Source of the DNA: Planctomycetota bacterium
GTDB taxonomy: Bacteria > Planctomycetota > Phycisphaerae > WQYP01
Direction: 5' to 3'
Length of the DNA: 5,908 nt
Assembly (NCBI GenBank): GCA_021805585.1
Contig: JAJZEY010000130.1
Location: 1 to 5,908, forward strand
A program made the translations under genes and the position numbers. Shown piece by piece: positions 1 to 4,554 of the stretch. Position 1 is the first letter of the stretch; every line of letters starts with the position of its first letter. The notes beneath the pieces were generated by a model. It was given only the letters and a program-made list of their open reading frames with translations. It was not told the DNA's origin and made no database searches.

Positions 1-1527
1 CGATCTGCTGGCACCCATGGCCAGGTCCAGTGGCATGGCCGCCCCGTTGGCCGGCAGTTGTGGAACAATGCCCAGCATACGCCGGGTACTTAGCGTGGTA
101 ATGTTGACATCCCCCGAATCACGCATATTCCCGCCAATAAATCCGACCAGGGCCATCACGCCAAATCCCAGCAGAATGCCCAGCAGGCCCAGGGCCGCCG
201 CCACTGGTTTGCGCAGGTCTTTGGAAGGCTCCCCCGGCTCGCTGCCTGTGCTGATGATTCGGACGCGACCACCGGTGGCCGCTTCCATATTAATTGCTTC
301 AACGCGCTGTTTGATATGCTGAAGCTGCTGGCGCACATAATCCGCATGTTGCTGGAGGCTAAGGACTTTGGAATAGCGGGTGCCCAGTTCAAGAGTCTGA
401 GCCTTGACGGTCTGATACAACTTACGAAGTTGATGTTCGCTGGCCTTAAGCATAGCCAGCGAAACCGGCATGCCGGAAATGTCGGTCGTGGGTCCGGACA
501 AATTGACGGGTACTTTACCCTTCAGACTTTCGCGATAAAGAGCCTCTTCCTGCCGGACCGAATCAAGCTTGGCCTGCTCGGTTAGTACCTCGTGGTTGTA
601 TTTCCCCAATCCTTCCAGTTTCAGCGCATGAATCCGCTGGGCAATGCCCATTGCCTGAAGGTGCATCTGCTCCAGCGTGGAATCGGTCAGTTCGGCCGGT
701 GCCGGTGCCTTCACGCCGTTCTTTTTGTTCGCCTTTTCACTTGCCGCCGCCGCCCCCACTTTTGCCAGCGCGATGCGCGACTGCTGCCATTGGCTGTCAA
801 TTTTGGTCATCAGATTCAATTTGTAGTTGTACACCACTCCCAAACCGTTGACGCCATACTGGCTGGATAAAGCGCTGATCTGGGTCAACGTGCTTTGCAG
901 ATCGTTCTCCAGAACCGTCTGCCGGTCGCGTAACGCACGCATCTGCAGATTCTGTGTCACGTAATCGCCCTGGCCGTAAAGCTTGTTGTAGGCTTCCACA
1001 ATGGCATGGGCACCAATCACCGCGACTTGCGGATTCAGGGCGGAAAAATCAATTGTAATAATTTCACTTCCCGGAACCCGGACCACGTTCAGGCTTTTGG
1101 CGAAGGCTTCCTTCGCCTGCGGCGTAAGGCCGCGCTTGAGTGCCGCCCATTTCGGGTCCTGCATCGCCAGGTCAATGGTATCGCGGCTTTGAATCAGTGC
1201 GGTTTGTGACGCGACATACGCGCTGAACATCGGCATCGCCTGATTTTCCGAGGTCGTGTACAAAATTCTGGGCAGGTAGGGCAAAATGCGGATTTCCGCT
1301 GTGCTTGTGTAGACCGGCTTGATCGCCTTGAGGCCCGCCACCACGCCGGCAACCGCCAGCACCACGCCGATGATTAACGCCTTTACATATCTGCCGCGCA
1401 GCAACTGGTGCACCACCAGCACCGGATTGGCGGCGGCTTCCGGGCCCATGCCGGAACCACCGGCATACGAATCAACCATCGGTTCACCCTGCCACAAGGC
1501 TGGAGGATTGTCATTTTGCGTGACCAT
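1..1527 (-). CDS. Polysaccharide co-polymerase / chain-length determinant (Wzz/GumC family), C-terminus beyond window
   Basis: An open frame of 509 codons runs from ATG at 1527 to the window edge with no stop, so the protein is partial. It has the layout of an inner-membrane polysaccharide co-polymerase: a cytoplasmic N-terminus of about 46 residues, a first membrane helix at about 47-68, a Wzz-like stretch just after it (PVYTSTAEIRILPY), a long periplasmic region rich in heptad-like helices (about 190-420), then a proline-rich segment (EPGEPSKDLRKP) leading into a second helix at about 442-466. After that helix, TRRMLGIVPQLP resembles the linker that precedes the tyrosine-kinase domain in Wzc/GumC-type proteins, so a BY-kinase may follow outside the window; this cannot be seen. 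Family role: controlling polymer length and export of exopolysaccharide with Wzy and Wza-like partners. The start is supported by GGAG six bases upstream. It overlaps the EpsI-like gene by 17 bases, suggesting translational coupling. Confidence 0.9.
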   Translation of the reverse strand, partial: MVTQNDNPPALWQGEPMVDSYAGGSGMGPEAAANPVLVVHQLLRGRYVKALIIGVVLAVAGVVAGLKAIKPVYTSTAEIRILPYLPRILYTTSENQAMPMFSAYVASQTALIQSRDTIDLAMQDPKWAALKRGLTPQAKEAFAKSLNVVRVPGSEIITIDFSALNPQVAVIGAHAIVEAYNKLYGQGDYVTQNLQMRALRDRQTVLENDLQSTLTQISALSSQYGVNGLGVVYNYKLNLMTKIDSQWQQSRIALAKVGAAAASEKANKKNGVKAPAPAELTDSTLEQMHLQAMGIAQRIHALKLEGLGKYNHEVLTEQAKLDSVRQEEALYRESLKGKVPVNLSGPTTDISGMPVSLAMLKASEHQLRKLYQTVKAQTLELGTRYSKVLSLQQHADYVRQQLQHIKQRVEAINMEAATGGRVRIISTGSEPGEPSKDLRKPVAAALGLLGILLGFGVMALVGFIGGNMRDSGDVNITTLSTRRMLGIVPQLPANGAAMPLDLAMGASRS

Positions 1528-2263
1528 TGGAAACTCCGTGTAGGATCGCATCAATCAGCTTCCAGTTCGGCTTTAGAAGCTGATAAAAAACCTTCATCCG
1601 ATCCGTCGGAAGCATGTTGCCGGGCAATGTCAATTCCAATTGCGCGGCACCGAAAAATCGATCATTAAAAGTGCCGGCATGACGGATAAAGTCCTGTTCC
1701 GTCGGCAAAAATCGCCCATCCGGCATTACAAAAAAGTCTTCAACATAGATTTGTGTTTCCGTATCAAAACTGCCCCGGCGGAATTTGTATTCCATTCCCG
1801 GTATGCGGTAGCCGGCGATTTTCCAGGTTCGCTTGGTTGATTTTTCCAGAATCCAGCCATTGCCGGGGTAGCAGTTGGGGGGATAATGCCCCGTCAGGTT
1901 CCGTGTATCAGAGCAGTCAATGATCATCAGGGTCGCCGCCTGCCCGGTCAGGCGATTGGTAAACTGCCGACAGAAATCCACGGTGGGCTGCAACAGTGAA
2001 ACCGCGGATCGCGGCAGCGGAACATCCCGACCGTGCCAGTTGCCAAAATGATGCGGCAGGCTAGCGGCAATCGCCATGACGTGCGCGCGGTATTTTCGCG
2101 CCCCATGCGGAACCGGTCGGAAATAGCCGCGAACATTAATCGCCAGCAGCAGCAGCAGCGCCAGAATCAGCGGTGCCGCCCGCCACAGGCGGTCCCGCCC
2201 GGAAACGGTGCTGCGCGTGCGCGACGCATTGTCCGCGGAATGTTTACTCATACCCCAACCCAT
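1511..2263 (-). CDS. Exosortase-associated EpsI-family protein
   Basis: A 250-residue protein with a short basic N-terminus and one membrane helix at about 27-44 (a run of leucines), followed by an extracytoplasmic domain. The EpsI-family pattern is visible: an FGNWHGRDVPL segment near 73-83 and the hallmark HYPPNCYPGNGW at 126-137, with H126, C131 and G136-W137 matching the family's H-x-P-x-x-C-x-x-G-x-GW motif. EpsI proteins accompany exosortases, either as a separate gene or fused to the exosortase C-terminus, and their biochemical role is not settled; here it is a separate gene. The frame opens at ATG 2263, overlapping the exosortase by 20 bases. A second ATG at 2251 (residue 5) gives an 8-base ATGAGTAA overlap, is preceded by a G-rich stretch and may be the true start. 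Its end overlaps the co-polymerase gene, so the three form one translational unit. The family call is firm; the function is not. Confidence 0.86.
   Translation of the reverse strand: MGWGMSKHSADNASRTRSTVSGRDRLWRAAPLILALLLLLAINVRGYFRPVPHGARKYRAHVMAIAASLPHHFGNWHGRDVPLPRSAVSLLQPTVDFCRQFTNRLTGQAATLMIIDCSDTRNLTGHYPPNCYPGNGWILEKSTKRTWKIAGYRIPGMEYKFRRGSFDTETQIYVEDFFVMPDGRFLPTEQDFIRHAGTFNDRFFGAAQLELTLPGNMLPTDRMKVFYQLLKPNWKLIDAILHGVSNGHAK
1534..1537 (-). promoter_or_regulatory. Shine-Dalgarno GGAG of the co-polymerase gene
   Basis: GGAG on the minus strand lies six bases before the ATG at 1527, inside the last codons of the EpsI-like gene. It is the clearest ribosome binding site in the window and fixes the co-polymerase start. 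Confidence 0.65.
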
Positions 2264-3182
2264 AAGGCGTAATCGGTACCGCCGCCCACCGCAGCAGTTT
2301 CAATGTGCCCCAGAATAGCAGAAATGCGACCGGAAGCATCAACCAGCCGGCGGTATCATGAAATATTTCGGCGGACGCATGGGGATAGTTGCCAAAAACC
2401 CATACGGAAGGGACCAGTCGCACAATATTGCAAAAAAGTGCCACAAACGGACTGCTGATGATAAAAATTGCCCGCGCCACGCGATTCATCGGCGTCGCCA
2501 GGGCATACGTCGCCACCAGAATCATCAAGGCAATCGCCATTCGCAGGCCGTCGCAGGCTTCGGCGACCTCCACCTTAATATGATTTACGATCAGCACATT
2601 GCCCGCCCGGGCCACCGGTACGCCGATAATTTCCAGCACCTGCTGGCTGATGCGACTGGAAAGCTGTTCCAGCGGAACGGAAATTTCCTGCCGCACCGTT
2701 GCCGGTAGCGGTACCAAAAACAACAATACCAGAATCGCCGGGAAAAACTTTTTCACGACATCAGTGCCCAAGGCGGACATGCCCGCCCCGAAGGCCATCA
2801 GCAATGAACCAAATTGCCAGAAAACCGCCATGCCATGCCGGACGCCAAAATGGCTCACAAGAAATCCGCAGGCGATCACCAGCGGTCCCCACCAGCGCCC
2901 GGTCAGTCGGCAATCGCGCCAGCGAAGCCGCCGAACCCATGTCAGCCATATAAAAAACAGCGGCACCAGCAGGATGTGGCTGGAATCCTGGTCATTCATC
3001 GCGATATGGTAAATGTCTTTCCAGGCGGGCAACTGCACAAATACCGCCACCACAATCATGCCGGCTGCCGCCAGCAGATGCCACCAGCCCAGCCTGTTCC
3101 GTGGTGCGATGCGCTTCGCTTTGGCAGCAGGCCAGGATTGTGCCGTGGCACTTGAAACGGTCATGGTGTTGGTCATGGTCAC
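2244..3182 (-). CDS. Exosortase/archaeosortase family transpeptidase
   Basis: A 312-residue multi-pass membrane protein. Exosortases are thought to be membrane cysteine transpeptidases that cleave a PEP-CTERM-like tail from secreted proteins and pass them to a surface acceptor. The putative active-site residues are all present: C210 in EACDGLRMA, R255 in NIVRLVPSVW and H275 in EIFHDTAGW. The N-terminal DSSHILLVPL segment (66-75) matches the conserved SHG-like stretch after the first helix. Hydrophobic segments lie at about 35-52, 68-83, 99-111, 121-138, 146-159, 214-230, 237-260 and 279-298. An in-frame TAG three codons upstream limits the start to GTG 3182 or the ATGs at 3176 or 3164; none has a clear Shine-Dalgarno site, so the start is uncertain by about six residues. 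The length is normal for a lone exosortase core without a fused EpsI domain. No substrate with a PEP-CTERM-like tail is encoded here. The subfamily (Xrt letter) cannot be fixed by eye. Confidence 0.94.
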   Translation of the reverse strand: MTMTNTMTVSSATAQSWPAAKAKRIAPRNRLGWWHLLAAAGMIVVAVFVQLPAWKDIYHIAMNDQDSSHILLVPLFFIWLTWVRRLRWRDCRLTGRWWGPLVIACGFLVSHFGVRHGMAVFWQFGSLLMAFGAGMSALGTDVVKKFFPAILVLLFLVPLPATVRQEISVPLEQLSSRISQQVLEIIGVPVARAGNVLIVNHIKVEVAEACDGLRMAIALMILVATYALATPMNRVARAIFIISSPFVALFCNIVRLVPSVWVFGNYPHASAEIFHDTAGWLMLPVAFLLFWGTLKLLRWAAVPITPYGLGYE

Positions 3183-3227
3183 ACAAATATTCTACGTTGA
3201 TGGCAATCCACATGGTGGTAAAATTCG

Positions 3228-3239
3228 CATTGCGCAATG
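3228..3239. repeat. 12-bp perfect palindrome CATTGCGCAATG
   Basis: A perfect self-complementary 12-mer 46 bases upstream of the exosortase GTG. Its size and place would suit a dimeric regulator site, but a single 12-mer palindrome can occur by chance and no regulator is recognised. Confidence 0.4.
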
Positions 3240-3252
3240 GTTACATCAATCG

Positions 3253-3277
3253 GTTTAATCTGAAGATTTGTTTAATC
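3253..3277. repeat. Two direct copies of GTTTAATC, 17-bp period
   Basis: GTTTAATC occurs at 3253-3260 and 3270-3277, with a short inverted repeat AATCT-GA-AGATT (3257-3268) between and across them. It lies about 70-95 bases upstream of the exosortase start. Such an arrangement could bind a response regulator, but with two short AT-rich copies the evidence is weak. Confidence 0.3.
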
Positions 3278-3377
3278 CATAAAGTGGTTGAAACGGATGA
3301 ATTCTAAGAAGGGCGGCGGATTTAGCGAATTTCCCCACCTGTTGGACTATTTTTTTCCAAAGCTCCGCTATTCTCAA

Positions 3378-3397
3378 CTGCGCCGAATTTTGCGCAG
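3378..3397 (-). other. Possible RNA hairpin, CTGCGC/GCGCAG arms
   Basis: Six-base perfect arms enclose an 8-base loop, 61 bases past the NusG-like stop. In the transcribed direction no U tract follows, so it is not a standard intrinsic terminator. It might be a 3' end stabiliser or a polymerase pause or recruitment hairpin in the exosortase leader. Confidence 0.35.
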
Positions 3398-3458
3398 AAA
3401 GTTCCAGCTCGACGCGGCGAGTGGCTTTTCTGATTCCCTTGCTCCCTGACCGGACGGA

Positions 3459-4076
3459 TTACGCCGCCCGAATTTTCATAGCCTTGGTTTCCTGTTCCGT
3501 TGCTTCCGCCAACTCTACCAAGCCTGCCTCAATTTCCATGCTTACGGCCTGGCCAAGTATCTCCACCTGAAGCACCAGTTGGTGCAGGTTCCCTCGGCGT
3601 TCAATAATACCGTGGACGCCCCGCATTGGACCTGATTTTACCATAACCCGCGTCCCTACCACAAGGAACGGATGGGGATCAAATGTTTTATCGGCCGCCA
3701 GTGCCAATGTCAGGCTTTGGAGTTCGCTATCCAGCCGCTGCTGGTCGAAAACCGTAATAATTCGAACAATCCGCCTGGTACGATCCACTGAAAAAGCGTC
3801 GTGGGCGGTTCCTTTTAAAAACAGATATCCAGGAAACAGCGGCAACTCGCTTTTTAACTTGCGCCGCCCGCAATAGGTGGTCTTGGATACCAGAGGCAAT
3901 ACGTGGTGAACACCGCTTTCGGTCAGGAATTCGGCCACCACTTTTTCCTGCCGACTTTTGGTATGCAGAACGAACCAGTTGCCGTCCCGGCCAGGTGGCC
4001 CTGCGGTTGCCTGAAGAAGTTCAGAATTTGGTACGGATTCAATCACGGCACGCCATCTTTTAGCAAACAAATCCAA
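3459..4076 (-). CDS. Specialised NusG paralogue (UpxY/RfaH/LoaP-like transcription antiterminator)
   Basis: A 205-residue protein with a NusG N-terminal domain from about 34 to 124 (NWFVLHTKSRQEKVVAEFL at the start, then ELPLFPGYLFLKG at 78-89, the typical NGN core signature) and a KOW domain at about 139-165 (VVGTRVMVKSGPMRG). NGN domains bind the RNA polymerase clamp and KOW domains contact partners or RNA. It is probably a specialised paralogue, not housekeeping NusG, because it lacks the usual secE/rplK neighbours and sits before exosortase and polysaccharide genes, as UpxY, RfaH and LoaP types do. The frame cannot extend past TTG 4076, since TAG immediately precedes it; no Shine-Dalgarno site is evident, and a GTG at residue 11 (4046) is an alternative. 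The 33 residues before the NGN core are longer than usual. A promoter and a leader of about 190 nt lie upstream. Function in this operon is inferred from position. Confidence 0.92.
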   Translation of the reverse strand: MDLFAKRWRAVIESVPNSELLQATAGPPGRDGNWFVLHTKSRQEKVVAEFLTESGVHHVLPLVSKTTYCGRRKLKSELPLFPGYLFLKGTAHDAFSVDRTRRIVRIITVFDQQRLDSELQSLTLALAADKTFDPHPFLVVGTRVMVKSGPMRGVHGIIERRGNLHQLVLQVEILGQAVSMEIEAGLVELAEATEQETKAMKIRAA

Positions 4077-4085
4077 CTATTATTT

Positions 4086-4099
4086 GGTCAAATTTGACC
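4086..4099. repeat. 14-bp perfect palindrome before NusG-like start
   Basis: GGTCAAATTTGACC is exactly self-complementary and ends nine bases before the TTG start of the NusG-like gene. It could be an operator for a dimeric repressor, or a small hairpin near the start codon. A near match to its first ten bases, GGCCAAATTT, lies at 4222-4231 in the same leader. What binds it is unknown. Confidence 0.55.
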
Positions 4100-4148
4100 C
4101 CCAGCCGCGTCATGTTGGTACGCATTGGCCGGTTACACAAGCATATTC

Positions 4149-4183
4149 GGACATTCAAAGCATGTGACTTTAGCCAAGTGTCC
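4149..4183 (-). other. Possible nested leader hairpin of NusG-like mRNA
   Basis: On the minus strand GGACA and TGTCC form an outer 5-bp stem. Inside it, AAAG pairs with CTTT, extended by one U-G wobble over a 5-base loop. It lies within the predicted leader, about 85 bases downstream of the predicted transcription start. NusG paralogues such as RfaH and LoaP load at small leader hairpins, so it is a candidate, but the stems are short and the match is by eye only. Confidence 0.3.
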
Positions 4184-4272
4184 CCATAAAACCGTTTCGC
4201 GATGAATTTCCCGCTCGGTTGGGCCAAATTTAGTGCGGAGCTCCAAGTCCCACACCGATCTTCACGCCTTTT

Positions 4273-4301
4273 ATTATAAGGATTGTAACACCTTATGTAC
4301 A
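4273..4301 (-). promoter_or_regulatory. Sigma-70-like promoter toward the NusG-like gene
   Basis: On the minus strand TGTACA (4296-4301) is followed after exactly 17 bases by a perfect TATAAT (4273-4278). The -10 box matches consensus fully and the -35 box matches TTGACA at four of six positions. Transcription would begin near 4266, giving a 5' leader of about 190 nt before the TTG at 4076. It is the best promoter I can see in the window and would also serve the exosortase block by read-through. Confidence 0.6.
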
Positions 4302-4498
4302 CCCGGCGGAACAATGAATAAGGCGCGATTTGTCAGGATTTTAACAAGCTTCAGACGGTGACGTGCGTCTTGTGCGCAACTCGCCCAACGTTCGCCGAAG
4401 CGTAAAATGAGCCTATTGCCACTTTTGCGAAAATAGCCTGTCCGTGCCGCTGTGCAGCATCACCCCGGAGCCGGAGATATTTAGCCATCCACCGGTAT

Positions 4499-4519
4499 TT
4501 CGCCACGAAGGACGGCGAA
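4499..4519 (-). other. Inverted repeat downstream of comEC
   Basis: TTCGCC and GGCGAA arms (6 bp, perfect) surround a 9-base loop, 35 bases past the comEC stop. No T run follows on either strand, so it is not a canonical terminator, although it could form the 3' end of the comEC transcript. Confidence 0.3.
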
Positions 4520-4554
4520 CGCGGAAGAATCCGTGAGACGGTTGCAACACGGGG

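Larger units (their letters stand above)
3183..3458. other. Gap between NusG-like and exosortase genes; leader with small palindromes
   Basis: These 276 bases hold no convincing gene. On the minus strand they would be the 3' flank of the NusG-like gene and the leader of the exosortase gene. They contain a GCGC-armed hairpin (3378-3397), a 5-bp inverted repeat around a run of seven T on the plus strand (3342-3360), a pair of 8-base direct repeats (3253-3277) and a 12-base palindrome (3228-3239). I see no strong sigma-70 promoter and no classical terminator (hairpin plus U tract), so the exosortase genes may be transcribed by read-through from the NusG-like gene. Confidence 0.5.
4077..4554. other. 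478-base gap: comEC 3' flank, then promoter and leader of NusG-like gene
   Basis: No supported gene. Read on the minus strand, the right part (about 4340-4554) follows the comEC stop and holds small inverted repeats, including TTCGCC/GGCGAA arms at 4499-4519, plus a 45-codon open frame (4351-4488) of doubtful reality. The left part (4077-4301) carries a sigma-70-like promoter, a possible nested hairpin (4149-4183), a GGAGCTCC palindrome (4238-4245) and a 14-bp palindrome (4086-4099). I find no strong intrinsic terminator for comEC and no riboswitch class that I recognise. Confidence 0.55.

Noticed and set aside
103..108. TTGACA box on the plus strand
   Set aside because: It lies inside the co-polymerase coding region and no -10 partner or plus-strand gene follows.
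2145..2159. Five tandem AGC triplets resembling a microsatellite
   Set aside because: On the coding strand this is the leucine run of the EpsI-like membrane helix, so codon use explains it.
2599..3012. 137-codon plus-strand open frame
   Set aside because: It lies wholly antisense to the exosortase, whose family motifs are certain; its composition is that of a shadow frame.
3391..3406. Sigma-54-like element TGGAAC-N7-GCA upstream of the exosortase
   Set aside because: GG and GC are spaced by ten bases, as in -24/-12 promoters that control some PEP-CTERM loci, but the TT before GC is missing, the site overlaps the GC-armed inverted repeat, and it is about 210 bases from the start.
4060..4314. 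84-codon minus-strand open frame overlapping the NusG-like start
   Set aside because: It runs across the predicted promoter -10 box and the 14-bp palindrome, overlaps the NusG-like gene in another frame, and has no recognisable domain or hydrophobic pattern.
4402..4440. Terminator-like repeat GGCTATT...AATAGGC followed by CATTTT on the minus strand
   Set aside because: Only five contiguous pairs form and the T run is short, more than 110 bases past the comEC stop; too weak to call.
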